A stretch of DNA of 64,000 nt from JAAURS01 sp031362245 (GCA_031362245.1 JANLSD010000314.1:5852-69851); one strand, 5' to 3'. Shown: positions 1 through 10,040, counted from the stretch's first letter. Made by a program: numbers and translations. The notes: generated by a model from the letters alone, not told the origin.

Positions 1-829
1 GCTTTGTAATGCCCAGGTTGCTCAGTACTTACTTGTTGGCTTGTAAGATATAGCCCCACTGCTTTGTCAGTATGACCATCAAACTGAATATCGCCTTTAG
101 ATAAAAGAATGCAACGCTTGGTTAGCTGGGAGATCGCCTGCATACTATGGCTCACGAACAAGACCGTCCGCCCTTCCTTCGTTGCGACATCACCCATTTT
201 TCCCAAACATTTCTTTTGAAAGGCAGAATCCCCTACTGCTAATACCTCATCGACAATCAAAATTTCAGGCTCTAAATGGGCCGCAACAGAAAATGCAAGC
301 CGAACATACATTCCAGAAGAATATCGTTTGACGGGTGTATCTAAAAATTGCTCTACTTCTGCAAAGGCAACGATTTCATCAAATTTCTGTTTGATTTCAA
401 CGCGCCCCATCCCTAAAATGGCACCATTCAGAAAAATGTTTTCTCGCCCTGTCAGTTCTGGGTGAAAACCAGTCCCGACTTCTAAAAGACTGGCAACCCG
501 GCCTTTAATTGCAATGTTCCCCTTGGTAGGCTCCGTAATTCGGCTTAATAGTTTTAGGAGCGTCGATTTACCCGCACCATTACGGCCAATAATCCCAACG
601 GCTTCCCCTTGGTTGACCTCAAAGGTAATTCCTTTTAATGCCCAAAACTCTTCCCTGGTTGGATCCGGTTCTCTAGACGCTGCAGATTTTACAAAATGAT
701 TCACAAAAGACTTTGTCCCTGATGCAATGACATCTCGCAAAGCTTTATAGCGATAGGTTCTCTCTTGCTGATGGCTGAGGATATACTTTTTACTTAAGTT
801 ATCAACCCTAATAATCGGATCGGACATTG
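1..829 (-). CDS. wzt: Polysaccharide ABC exporter ATPase (Wzt/TagH type), 3' end cut by window edge
   Basis: ATPase that should power export of a lipid-linked polysaccharide across the inner membrane together with the Wzm-like permease encoded just upstream on the same strand. Reading on the minus strand from the ATG at 829 gives about 276 residues with no stop. Walker A is GRNGAGKST (about residue 70), the signature is YSSGM, Walker B is ILIVDEVLAVGD, and the H-loop is VLFVSH. The N-terminal region before Walker A is about 40 residues longer than in a minimal ABC domain, as is usual for the Wzt/RfbE family. The C-terminus, where a glycan-binding domain may follow, lies outside the window, so substrate class cannot be judged. 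A 198-bp gap separates it from the permease gene. Confidence 0.88.
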
Positions 830-1027
830 GTTTTCAACCTGGCTCAATAATTTTAGGGTTTAAGCCCTATACTACTTATTCTAAAAATACTAAGATAGAA
901 ATTTTTAAGTTACCTTGCTTCAAGATATCAATATGTATATCATTACTAACTCATCTAATGCCGATCTGTCCATAATTTACCTATTAATGATTGAAAGTGC
1001 CTAAATCAGCTTGTATGGCTCGGATAA

Positions 1028-1852
1028 TCAAATGACATCCGCAAAAGTTTGCTCCATTTTGCGAAAGTACCATATCCCACTAATCAACAAAAATACAACA
1101 AGAGTAACTGAGAGCAAAAATCCAGGCCAGTAAATATTAAAGCTACTCCCTAAAATTGCCCAACGAAATCCATCAATTACACCCACCATTGGATTTAAGG
1201 AATAGATCAATCGCCATTGATCGGGTACAATACTGCTGCTAAAGCCTACAGGTGATATATATAAGCCAAATTGAACAATAAAAGGGACAATGTAGCGAAA
1301 ATCTCGATATTCTACATTTAATGCCGACAGCCATAAACCTGCTCCAATGGCTGCAGCAAAGGCAATTAAAATAAACAAGGGTAACGTTAAAATACGCCAG
1401 CCTGGCACAAAGTCATACCACGCCATCAAGCCCAACAAAATAATGCCGGAAATCATGAAATCGACAAAGCTCACTATGACCGCACTTGTTGGAACAATTA
1501 GACGAGGAAAATAAACTTTAGAAATGAGGTTAGAGTTTGAAATAAGACTATTACTACATTCACTTAACGAATTTGAAAAAAACTGCCAGGGCAACATCGC
1601 TGCAAATACTAAAATGGGATATGGAACACCTTCAGAGGGCAATTTTGCTAATTTTCCAAAAACCACTGAAAATATAATCATAGATAAAAAAGGCCGAATC
1701 AGAGCCCAAGCAATCCCAACGGCTGTTTGCTTATATCGCACTAAAATATCGCGCCAAGCGAGAAAATAAAATAATTCTCGATAATTCCACAGATCTCGCC
1801 AATATTGCTGTTCGGTTCGTCCCGCTTGAATCAAAATTCCTTCAGTTTTCAT
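1028..1852 (-). CDS. wzm: ABC-2 type polysaccharide export permease (Wzm-like)
   Basis: Integral membrane partner of the Wzt-like ATPase. The 274-residue protein has the ABC2_membrane pattern: a soluble N-terminus containing YFLAWRDILVRYKQTAVG, then about six hydrophobic segments, and the conserved LNPMVGVIDGFRWAILG near the C-terminus, a hallmark of O-antigen/teichoic acid exporters. Length matches the family (about 260-280). It is followed downstream by the ATPase and preceded by an LhgO-like gene 78 bp away, all on the same strand. Export of a surface glycan is inferred from family and neighbours; the glycan itself is unknown. Confidence 0.88.
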   Translation of the reverse strand: MKTEGILIQAGRTEQQYWRDLWNYRELFYFLAWRDILVRYKQTAVGIAWALIRPFLSMIIFSVVFGKLAKLPSEGVPYPILVFAAMLPWQFFSNSLSECSNSLISNSNLISKVYFPRLIVPTSAVIVSFVDFMISGIILLGLMAWYDFVPGWRILTLPLFILIAFAAAIGAGLWLSALNVEYRDFRYIVPFIVQFGLYISPVGFSSSIVPDQWRLIYSLNPMVGVIDGFRWAILGSSFNIYWPGFLLSVTLVVFLLISGIWYFRKMEQTFADVI

Positions 1853-1930
1853 TCACCATTCACCTTGAATCTATTTTTTATAATTTAATTGAGAATCGAT
1901 GAATTGATTTGAGTTTTTAACTCATAAGAT

Positions 1931-3121
1931 TTAGATTGTCTGGATAGCCTCCAAAGCGATCGCTTTGCCAATCTCCAGCGAAGCAGTTGCAGCAGGAGAA
2001 GGAGCATTACACACATGGACAGAACGTCGATCTTTCACAATTAAGAAGTCATCGACTAAGCTACCGTCATTCATTAAAGCTTGGGCACGAACACCTGCAT
2101 GGGCAGGAATTAGATCGTCTGCCTCAACTTCAGGAATAAGACGCTGTAAGCTGTGGACAAATGCAGTTTTACTCCAAGATCGAATCATTTCTCGTAACCC
2201 TTCATCGGCATGTTTGATAGCTAATTTCCAGAGACCAGGATAAGTCATCACTTCAGCAAAATCACGAAAATCAAAATCTGTTTTGTTGTAACCCTCACGC
2301 TTAAAACTAAGAACCGCATTAGGCCCTGCATGAACATGACCGTCAATCATGCGAGTAAAATGAACACCTAGAAATGGAAAATTAGGGTTTGGAACTGGAT
2401 AAATTAAATGTTTAACCAAATGCCGTTTTTCAGGCTTCAGTTCGTAATACTCTCCTCTAAAGGGAATAATTTTTGCTAAGGGTTTAACATGTCCTAATTT
2501 TGCGATGCGATCGCTATGTAGACCAGCACAGTTTATAACTACCTGTGTTTCAAACGCTCCATTACTTGTTTCAATTACCTGAACATTATCTTTTTTAATG
2601 ATGTGCTCAACTTTGGTATTGAGATAAAGTTCACCCCCGCGAAGCCTGATTAAATCAATATACTTCTTGCAGACTTGTTTATAATCAACAATACCGGTTA
2701 AAGGAACGTGAATACCAGCTAGACAACGAACATGGGGCTCAATTGTATTAACTTGATGCGAGGTAAGCTTAGTAATATTTATGCCATTTTCTAAACCTCG
2801 CATATATAGATTTTCTAGTAAAATCAAATCTTCAGGGTCAATAGCAACAATTAATTTGCCGCAAATTTCATGTTTTATTTCATGATCTTGGCAGAATTTC
2901 ACCAAAGCATCTCGACCATTCCGACAAAGCTTTGCCTTCAAGCTCTTTGGTTTATAATAAATGCCAGAATGAATAACACCACTATTATTACCTGTTTGAT
3001 GATGTGCCCAGAAATTTTCTTTTTCAAGTACTGCTACAAGAGAGTCTGGATAGTCATCGCACAAGCTTAAAGCAGTTGACAAACCAACAATACCGCCTCC
3101 AATAATCACAAACTTATACAT
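1931..3121 (-). CDS. lhgO: FAD-dependent oxidoreductase, L-2-hydroxyglutarate oxidase-like
   Basis: Predicted flavoprotein of the DAO/LhgO family that oxidises L-2-hydroxyglutarate to 2-oxoglutarate in characterised members. The 396-residue protein starts with the dinucleotide-binding motif IIGGGIVGLSTALSL and carries family landmarks TGNNSGVIHSGIYY (about residues 43-56), NCAGLHSDRIA, a FRGEYYEL stretch and the C-terminal PAHAGVRAQ followed by NAPSPAATASLEIG. Length and landmarks fit LhgO well. It lies between the sugar transferase gene (9 bp away) and the exporter permease, within a polysaccharide gene block, which is an unusual place for a 2-hydroxyglutarate enzyme; a role on another 2-hydroxyacid or a sugar-acid is possible. 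Function is by family only. Confidence 0.75.
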   Translation of the reverse strand: MYKFVIIGGGIVGLSTALSLCDDYPDSLVAVLEKENFWAHHQTGNNSGVIHSGIYYKPKSLKAKLCRNGRDALVKFCQDHEIKHEICGKLIVAIDPEDLILLENLYMRGLENGINITKLTSHQVNTIEPHVRCLAGIHVPLTGIVDYKQVCKKYIDLIRLRGGELYLNTKVEHIIKKDNVQVIETSNGAFETQVVINCAGLHSDRIAKLGHVKPLAKIIPFRGEYYELKPEKRHLVKHLIYPVPNPNFPFLGVHFTRMIDGHVHAGPNAVLSFKREGYNKTDFDFRDFAEVMTYPGLWKLAIKHADEGLREMIRSWSKTAFVHSLQRLIPEVEADDLIPAHAGVRAQALMNDGSLVDDFLIVKDRRSVHVCNAPSPAATASLEIGKAIALEAIQTI

Positions 3122-3130
3122 AGTTTTAAG

Positions 3131-4060
3131 TCAAAAATATACTGAATTGGAGGAAGGCTTTAAAAAAGTCTTTAATAAAATTTTTATATCTTTCATTAAA
3201 TTCCATTTTTCTAGGTATTTATATTCAAGATAAATACTTTGCTTAATATCTGTTGGAGACTGGTTGTTTTTTGCTGAACATGGATTTAGAATTCCAGGGA
3301 GAGAATGAAGATAATATCTATACTCAGAATTTATTTTTATTCCATCATGCAAAGTTAATGCTCTGGGGCCAACAATACTCATTTCACCCCATAAGACATT
3401 AATTAATTGAGGTAATTTATCTAAACTATACTTCTGCATCCATCTATTTAGAGACGCTGATTTAATAGAATTTTTTTGTGTATTTAACATCTCGTGATGT
3501 TCGATTTCTGAATGTCCTTGAATTTTGATACCCTCTGGTAATTGGAATTTTAGAGCTTGAAATAATCTTCCTCCCTTCCCAATTTTCCAATCTCGAGAAA
3601 AAATAGAGTTTTCTGACTTTAGATGGAGTAAAATAATTAGCACTAAAAAAACAGGACTGAACAGACATAACAATAAAACCGCAATAACTTTATCAAAAAT
3701 GCTTTTAATTATCCAACTTAATAGAGGCTGTTTCTCCGATCTTCTACTGCCAGAAGCTAAACGAACAAATATTTTCTTTTTCACTTGTTTGCAAGAATCA
3801 GCCCAGAATTCAATCTCGGCTTCTCCTAAGCTTAAATCAACACAAACTAAATTTGCAGAAGAATTCTTTAAACATTTTTTTAGCCATTGAACATTTTGAA
3901 GAGCAGCTAGATTATTATGATTTTTCGCACGCCCAACCCAAAGAATTCCGCACTTCCATTGTAAGGAGCAAAAATTTTCTTCATGACTTGCTTTAGGAGA
4001 GGATAAAGCTTGTACGAGAAAAACTTTAGTTGTTGTCAGTAAAACTGTAGACTTATTCAC
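3131..4060 (-). CDS. Bacterial sugar transferase (undecaprenyl-phosphate glycosyl-1-phosphate transferase-like)
   Basis: Probably starts glycan assembly by loading a sugar-1-phosphate onto undecaprenyl phosphate. The C-terminal half is the bacterial_transf domain: one hydrophobic segment (about residues 115-145, IAVLLLCLFSPVFLVLIIL) followed by the catalytic region with LDKLPQLINVLWGEMSIVGPRAL, close to the canonical LDELPQLiNVLkGeMSlVGPRP. The usual KFRSM block reads LKFQLPEG here, and the residue after VGPR is A rather than P, so the protein is somewhat divergent. At 309 residues it lacks the four extra N-terminal membrane segments of WbaP/WcaJ; the first 110 residues are not recognised. 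It sits between the Wzc-like gene and the LhgO-like gene. Confidence 0.8.
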   Translation of the reverse strand: MNKSTVLLTTTKVFLVQALSSPKASHEENFCSLQWKCGILWVGRAKNHNNLAALQNVQWLKKCLKNSSANLVCVDLSLGEAEIEFWADSCKQVKKKIFVRLASGSRRSEKQPLLSWIIKSIFDKVIAVLLLCLFSPVFLVLIILLHLKSENSIFSRDWKIGKGGRLFQALKFQLPEGIKIQGHSEIEHHEMLNTQKNSIKSASLNRWMQKYSLDKLPQLINVLWGEMSIVGPRALTLHDGIKINSEYRYYLHSLPGILNPCSAKNNQSPTDIKQSIYLEYKYLEKWNLMKDIKILLKTFLKPSSNSVYF

Positions 4061-4090
4061 AGAATGTAAACCTTAAGTATTTTATTTTAA

Positions 4091-6352
4091 TTATCCATAA
4101 CGACTTATTATTTGAGGCATCAGAGTTAATTGATTTTTGCTTGAATAATTTTCAATTTTTCTTTCATTAAAAGCCAAAGATGGCTGCTTTAATTTATTAT
4201 CAACTAATCCTAACACTATTGTTTTTTTGATATTTATCATTGAGCTACTAAGTTGAGATTGATTCAATTTATCTAATCGTGAAATCAGTATTGAAGCATC
4301 ACAAAAATTGGAGAGCTGAGATACAAATGAAGTGTCTGAAGCAGAGGATGTATCTATTAATACTAAGTCGTAACTGGATGAAAATACTTTAATTAATTGA
4401 TCCATTCTATTAGATCCCAGCAAATTAGAATAACTAGATTCTTTGGGTAAGATGCCTGAAGAAAGCACGTCAAATTTTGAGCCAAATAAAGATAACTCTT
4501 CTGGCATTGGTTCTAATGTTTTATCCACTAGCAAGTCAGCAAGTTTTTGGCTACTTCTTATTTCAGAGAGATCTAGAAAATCTGGATGTTCAAAATCTGT
4601 ATCAACAATTAATACCCGTAAATTAGAACGAGTCATTCGCAATGCTAAAGCTAAAGCAAGAGTCGTTTTTCCTTCTCCAGAAAAAGGAGATGTTATAAGG
4701 ATAGATTTGATTAGATTGTCAGAATTATATAACTGTATATTTCTATATATTAGATCTACAGCATTTCTGAATTCAGGACTATCTAGCTTTTGAAGGAAGA
4801 CTGATTCATTAGAATATTCTTGATGCGGAGGATGCATTATAGAATTTGTCAGTACAACTTCTGGTAAGTAGCCCAGTAGAGGAACAACGGGAAACTGATG
4901 ATCTAGCCTTATCTCATGGTCAAGCAAATTATGTTTATTTAGCATTTCAAGAAGAAATACAGCACCGCTAGCCAAAAACATGCCTACAACAGTCCCTAAA
5001 AGAATATCTTTCTTATGATCGGGACCAATCCTATTTCCTTCAAGTGGAGACTCTACTACCTGCCAAGTAAATCCTCCTCGACTCAAGCGGCTACTAATTT
5101 CTTGACGCTGCTCTAAAAGCTTCTTAAGTACAGATTGTCCCAGTTCGACTTCTGGTTGGAGGCGCTGATATTCTGCAATCAGTGATGGAAATTGATTTAG
5201 CTGAATGCGAAGCTGTTGCTTTAAAGCAAGAAGCTTTTTTTCTCGAGCATTGAGGCTAACTAGTGCTGCTCTCAGTTCATTAAGACCAGTTACAACACTC
5301 ATATCAACTTCACTTAGTTGACCACTCTGCATAAGATTATTACTTGAGTTAGTAATCCCAGTAACTGAAGATCCTAGGATTTGTTCGGCTCCATTCTTTA
5401 ACAAACCAATCTGTTTCTGGCGACGTTCAATCAGATTTATAATAATGGGGTTATCGTCAGTGAGGATACCTCGCTGCCTAGCTAGCTCTTGTTCCGTATC
5501 TTTGATGCTTGCCAGTTGTTTTTGATAGAGTGCTGATTGACTTAATCGTAAAATATTTAGCCTATTGTTTGGAGATATACTTAACTGCTGTTCCAATGTA
5601 CGGTAACGAGCCTCTGTTTCTTTGCGCTGTGTTTGAACGCTACGTATATCTTGATCTACTTGATTTAATGCATTATTGACAACAGTAACCTGCTGCAACG
5701 GATCGAATATACTGTTGTTCTTTCTATAATTTTCGATTTTGTTTTGAATTTGAGAAATATTTTTTCTAGAAACATCCAACTGACTATCTATAAATCTTAG
5801 ACCTTCGGTCAACTTGAGTGTTTGCTGGTTTCGATTATAGTTTTGATAAAGTGCTTGTAAATATGTTAATACTCTTTGAGTTTTTCTAGAAGAATCTCCA
5901 ACAAATGTAACTTTAATGATTTTCGTGGGGTCTTTTCCTTCAAACACTTTTTCAATAGTTAACGAACTCTGAATTTCATTGGAACTCATCTTTGGATATT
6001 CAGAGTTGAGATTTTTAAGTAATCTATCTATAAATAAATTACTTCGCATAAGATTAAGTTGTGTTGCATAGCCTTGCTGTGATGTGGACGATGAAGAGCC
6101 TGTTGTTTCCATTAAAGTATCTAGGCTGTTTGGATAGTTAGGTTCAATTAATAGCTGCATTGAACTCATATATGTCGCTGGTTTCCTTAGAGTTATAGTC
6201 ACAAAGCAAGCGATTACTAGCAATAGAACCCCGATGAAAAGCAAGCGATGACGAAGAAAAATATCTAAGATTTGCCCGTAACTAAATTCGGGGTTTTCAT
6301 CTGGACTGACTTTAATATCATTTGTCGCCTTCATTGTTCTGGCCGCTATCAA
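4091..6352 (-). CDS. wzc: Wzc-like polysaccharide co-polymerase / BY-kinase fusion
   Basis: Chain-length regulator fused to a bacterial tyrosine-kinase domain, expected at the inner membrane of a capsule/EPS machine. The 753 residues show an N-terminal Wzz domain with a first membrane segment near residues 35-55 (LLFIGVLLLVIACFVTI), a long coiled-coil region (about 180-430), a second membrane segment near 450-470 (ILLGTVVGMFLASGAVFLL), then a P-loop domain with Walker A SPFSGEGKTT (about 555), Walker A' VLIVDTDFEHPDF (about 583) and Walker B DLVLIDTS (about 665). The C-terminus lacks the tyrosine-rich tail that BY-kinases autophosphorylate; only two tyrosines occur in the last 35 residues, so kinase cycling may be altered. 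Alternative in-frame start MKATNDI lies six residues downstream. Confidence 0.85.
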   Translation of the reverse strand: MIAARTMKATNDIKVSPDENPEFSYGQILDIFLRHRLLFIGVLLLVIACFVTITLRKPATYMSSMQLLIEPNYPNSLDTLMETTGSSSSTSQQGYATQLNLMRSNLFIDRLLKNLNSEYPKMSSNEIQSSLTIEKVFEGKDPTKIIKVTFVGDSSRKTQRVLTYLQALYQNYNRNQQTLKLTEGLRFIDSQLDVSRKNISQIQNKIENYRKNNSIFDPLQQVTVVNNALNQVDQDIRSVQTQRKETEARYRTLEQQLSISPNNRLNILRLSQSALYQKQLASIKDTEQELARQRGILTDDNPIIINLIERRQKQIGLLKNGAEQILGSSVTGITNSSNNLMQSGQLSEVDMSVVTGLNELRAALVSLNAREKKLLALKQQLRIQLNQFPSLIAEYQRLQPEVELGQSVLKKLLEQRQEISSRLSRGGFTWQVVESPLEGNRIGPDHKKDILLGTVVGMFLASGAVFLLEMLNKHNLLDHEIRLDHQFPVVPLLGYLPEVVLTNSIMHPPHQEYSNESVFLQKLDSPEFRNAVDLIYRNIQLYNSDNLIKSILITSPFSGEGKTTLALALALRMTRSNLRVLIVDTDFEHPDFLDLSEIRSSQKLADLLVDKTLEPMPEELSLFGSKFDVLSSGILPKESSYSNLLGSNRMDQLIKVFSSSYDLVLIDTSSASDTSFVSQLSNFCDASILISRLDKLNQSQLSSSMINIKKTIVLGLVDNKLKQPSLAFNERKIENYSSKNQLTLMPQIISRYG

Positions 6353-6437
6353 AGTTTTACTAAACTAGGTCTAAGAATCTTCTCAATTACATATAAAAAA
6401 TGATGTTTTAGAGGTTTTTTGTTACATTAGGTATTAA

Positions 6438-7601
6438 CTAAGCTAATGTTGACATTGCTGGGGTTTCAGGAATGGGATATGACATAAATTTTGGCTGAAC
6501 AATTGATGATATTGTTTTTCCAAAATATGTCTCGTGAATGACTTCTATAATTTTTTCAAAAAATACTTGCTCACTAAAATGATTCAAAGCATGCTCTCGA
6601 ATACTTACATAGTTCCAAGTCATTTGATTGGCTTGAAGTATTGCTGATTGCAATGATTCAGGCGTTTTCTTGTTAAAGAATAAACCTGTTCTTCCAGGAA
6701 TTTGAGTATCTAGTACTCCACCAGCTCCATAACAAATTACAGGTGTTCCGCTGGCATTTGCTTCTATTGGTACAAGACCATAGTCTTCCAATGCAGCAAC
6801 GATAACAAAACGAGCTTTTGCCATTAAGTTACTTCTCTCAAAGTCACTAACATGGCCGAGGAACTGAATATTACTAAGTGCCTTAGATTCCAAATTTTTC
6901 CTTTCCGGCCCATCACCAATAATCACCAATGGCAAGCCTAACCAATTAAATGCCTCGACTATCAAATCTACACGCTTATAGCTAATCAAACGCGTCGCTA
7001 CTAAATAAAAATCTTCTTTTTGATCGGAAAATAAAAATTTCTTTGTATCGACTGGAAAATTTATAACCTTGGATTCTTTTCTGTAAATGTTATTGATTCT
7101 GCGAGCAACGATTGAGGAATTTGCTATATAAATATCGGGAGAACAAGAAGACAAAATATCTTCTTTTCTCATAAATTCAAATAAATAATTAATAATATTC
7201 AAAAAAGGAGCATATTTTTTATATTCATGTAAATACACTTTTGTATCCCATAAGAATCTTGTGATATTATGACAAAAACAAATATGTTTTGCGTCTGCTC
7301 TTTTGCGAACTGCTTTTGCAAAAGCAGAGCTACTGCTGATAATCAAATCATATTCTTGAAGATCTAATGTCTTAAAGGCTTTAAAGTAAAATGGTGCTAA
7401 TAGTCTAAAGTACCTGGCTGCACCTGGAAGCCTTTGTAGTTTTGTTGTATGTACTAATCGATTACTTAGAACAATTGTATTGCGAGGATCGTAAAGCGAA
7501 GTAAAAATATCTGCACTAGGAAAATATTTGCAGATTAACTCAAATACTCTTTCTGCACCACCTTGCTGTGTTAAATAGTCATGAACTAACGCAATTTTCA
7601 T
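6438..7601 (-). CDS. Glycosyltransferase family 4 (retaining)
   Basis: Cytosolic or membrane-associated sugar transferase that should add one residue of the surface glycan. The N-terminus MKIALVHDYLTQQGGAERVFE is typical of the GT4 group found in EPS clusters. The C-terminal Rossmann half contains YLVATRLISYKRVDLIVEAF (donor-binding) and the EX7E motif in EDYGLVPIEANASGTPVI with G-A-G-G-V-L-D-T after it. The length of 387 residues is standard. It is the first gene of the minus-strand polysaccharide block and has 85 bp to the Wzc-like gene. Donor and acceptor cannot be read from the sequence. Confidence 0.85.
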   Translation of the reverse strand: MKIALVHDYLTQQGGAERVFELICKYFPSADIFTSLYDPRNTIVLSNRLVHTTKLQRLPGAARYFRLLAPFYFKAFKTLDLQEYDLIISSSSAFAKAVRKRADAKHICFCHNITRFLWDTKVYLHEYKKYAPFLNIINYLFEFMRKEDILSSCSPDIYIANSSIVARRINNIYRKESKVINFPVDTKKFLFSDQKEDFYLVATRLISYKRVDLIVEAFNWLGLPLVIIGDGPERKNLESKALSNIQFLGHVSDFERSNLMAKARFVIVAALEDYGLVPIEANASGTPVICYGAGGVLDTQIPGRTGLFFNKKTPESLQSAILQANQMTWNYVSIREHALNHFSEQVFFEKIIEVIHETYFGKTISSIVQPKFMSYPIPETPAMSTLA

Positions 7602-8871
7602 TGTTAGATTGCTCCAGGCTTTCTTATTATTAGCTACAATCAGCTAAAGTGATTGAGAATAGTCACCAAAAGACTTCCACAGGAATCTTGTACAGATCTT
7701 GTATTTTTTTGGATATTCACAAAGTTAACGAGAAATTCAATTTAATGACTGAGCCAAAGCTTATACTTTGACTAGAAGCCTTAGCTCTAAGTATTTGGAT
7801 TTAGATAGCTATCTAAATCCAAATACTAGCTATAGCCTTTCTAAGGCATGACCTTCCTAAAAACAACTCATTCGTTCAAGTAGCTGTTTTTATTGTAATT
7901 ATCAAAAATTCTACTAATCTCTGAAGTTATTGTGTTCATTTCTGTTGGTAATTTCCGAATCATCGAATCAAGTATTTTGAAGCATGAGAAGTATTTTTGC
8001 ACAAAGCTCTGACCGAGAGATACTCTCAGCAAAGTACACGTATAGATACAAAAATTAAGGCAAGCTGTCATCTCTATTATTGGATGATCCTAAGCTGCCC
8101 CCCCACTCTTGATTCGTCTGTAGATTGGTCTAAGCTCGTTCTACAGAAGGATATAGATGCTTTATTGACCGAAAGACCATATAAACTAACGGCTTTCGAT
8201 CAACTCCCCCAATACAGTATAAATTTACTGTCCTTTCATCCTTACACCATAATTCGGTTTTTTTTAAGTGTCAAGACATCCGAAAGAAAATATAACCTTC
8301 ATCTTTTCGACACTTTTTTATTATATGAACTCATTGTCGTGCTCCAAGCAATGCAATGCTTCATAGATAAAATCTATTGATGGAGTTGAATTCAGCGTCT
8401 AGTCATATGTGGTTTTTATTTTGCCCCTTTATTTCTAGGGGCTGCCAATTAGTCTCTGAATCCCCAAAAAGCATTGTCTATTGGGTTCTATGCGTTTCAA
8501 TCTCTTGACTACAGCACTAAATGTTTCTTTAAGCTATCGAGTGCAACAACTGCATAATCCACCTCTCTTTCTACGTAGAGTTAGAACAATGCCTAACCTT
8601 CAAGAGGCTTTCATCTGTTCTAAGTCCTAATCGACCTATTTTAAAACAAGTCTAATCTTAAAGACTTTGCTTCTGTCTAAAGTAGAAAGTTACCTTTGCC
8701 AGCAAACCGAAAGGCTAAGCTGCTTGCATGAATAAAATAGGTCTATCCCTACAATCGGACGGCTGTTATTGCCAGAATTGACTTTCGATGGAAAATTTTG
8801 TTGCTCATTAGTCGTAGTGGTGTCCTGTTAGCCAATTATTCGCGACACCTGCTTTGTATATTTTTCAGTGA
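7602..8871. other. AT-rich intergenic region upstream of the polysaccharide block
   Basis: No convincing gene was found in these 1.27 kb. The longest frames (67 residues on minus at 7868-8071, 127 residues on plus at 7997-8380) overlap each other, contain many rare or cysteine/leucine-rich runs and resemble no family I know. The stretch holds the 38-bp palindrome at 7790-7827 and must contain the promoter of the polysaccharide genes, which start at 7601. The part from 8381 to 8871 shows nothing recognisable. Confidence 0.5.
7790..7827. repeat. Perfect 38-bp palindrome
   Basis: The left arm AGTATTTGGATTTAGATAG (7790-7808) is followed without spacer by its exact reverse complement (7809-7827). 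Further out, GCCTTAG near 7778 and CTAAGGC near 7838 can extend the pairing with mismatches. There is no T-run on either side, so it is not a textbook terminator. It lies 190 bp upstream of the first gene of the polysaccharide block. Confidence 0.8.
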
Positions 8872-9909
8872 TTATCTTGAACGGAGTTGGTTTGACTCTA
8901 GGTGCATTGATTGAATGGCCAGTTCCATGAGCGCTACTCCTTCATCAACAGTGTTAATAAGGCACAATTGATTTCGCAAGTCCGCCGCGCCTGTAAAACC
9001 TTTGGCGTACCAGGTCATGTGTTTACGGGCCTGCTGAATGCCTTTATTGCCCTTGTATTCAAAGAGCGATCGCAGATGTTCCTTCGCACATTCCAGCCGT
9101 TCAACCACCGTGGGCGTAGGTCTGTGCTCTCCTGTCTTGAGATAATGGTCAATCTCTCCCACCAAAAATGGATAACCTAGGGTTCCTCTAGAACACATCA
9201 CTCCATCGGCCCCTGTTTGGGTTAGGCACTCCACCGCAGACTCCACCGAGACAATATCGCCATTGGCAATCACAGGGATGGTGAGTTTTTCTTTAACGCG
9301 AGTAATCCACTCCCACCTTGCTGGGCCTGTATACCCTTGGGCACGGGTACGGGCATGGACGGTAATCATTTGGGCACCCGCATCCTGCATGCGCTGGGCA
9401 AAGTCTAGGATATTGATTTCATTGTCATCCCAACCAATACGGGTTTTGACCGTTACGGGCACTGCGACCGCCTCCACAACCGCCCGCACGATCGCCTCTG
9501 CGGTCTTTGGATCTCTCAGGAGGGATGAGCCGCCACCTTTTTTTGTGATTTTATTGACTGGACAGCCCATGTTGATATCTACCGTGTCGGCTCCTTCGGC
9601 TACGGCGTATTGGGCCGCCTCTGCCAAAAAGTGAGGGCGACAGTCAAAGAGCTGAATGCTAATGGGCTGCTCTTGGGGATCAATTTCCATCAGTTTTGGC
9701 AGTTCACGGACATGACAGACTTGCGATGCATGCACCATCTCGGTGTACAGCATCGACTCTGGTGCAAACCGTCGCACTAAGCGCCGAAATACCAAATCTG
9801 TCACGCCCGATAGGGGTGACTGCAAAACGCGGCTATTGACCACGACCGACCCGATCTGGAGTGGTGTGTTGAACTGCGAAATCCAAGGCAGGGCTGAAGT
9901 GTCTGCCAT
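8872..9909 (-). CDS. dusB: tRNA-dihydrouridine synthase (DusB/NifR3 type)
   Basis: FMN- and NADPH-dependent enzyme that reduces uridines in tRNA D-loops. The 345-residue protein carries the TIM-barrel landmarks of the family: SPLSGVTDLVFRRL (about residues 31-44), the INMGCPVNK segment with the catalytic cysteine near residue 116, KKGGGSSLLRDP, VTVKTRIGWD, TVHARTRAQGYTGPA, PVIANGDI and the CSRGTLGYPF phosphate-binding loop. The length fits Dus enzymes (320-350). It stands alone on the minus strand. The choice of DusB over DusA/DusC rests on overall motif wording and is less certain than the family. Confidence 0.9.
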   Translation of the reverse strand: MADTSALPWISQFNTPLQIGSVVVNSRVLQSPLSGVTDLVFRRLVRRFAPESMLYTEMVHASQVCHVRELPKLMEIDPQEQPISIQLFDCRPHFLAEAAQYAVAEGADTVDINMGCPVNKITKKGGGSSLLRDPKTAEAIVRAVVEAVAVPVTVKTRIGWDDNEINILDFAQRMQDAGAQMITVHARTRAQGYTGPARWEWITRVKEKLTIPVIANGDIVSVESAVECLTQTGADGVMCSRGTLGYPFLVGEIDHYLKTGEHRPTPTVVERLECAKEHLRSLFEYKGNKGIQQARKHMTWYAKGFTGAADLRNQLCLINTVDEGVALMELAIQSMHLESNQLRSR

Positions 9910-10040
9910 TGTGTTTAAGAAACCCTGCGTCTATTCCTTTTCAGAATACTCGGCTTCCCGAAGTAACGTGCAATTCTACTCCCAAGACCTTAAACAGAGT
10001 GAGGTATTAAGGCGATTTCTTGCAAAAAAGTTACCGCTTC

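Noticed and set aside
7997..8380. 127-residue plus-strand frame in the large AT-rich gap
   Set aside because: No family resemblance, overlaps another frame on minus, no ribosome-binding site, composition like translated non-coding DNA.
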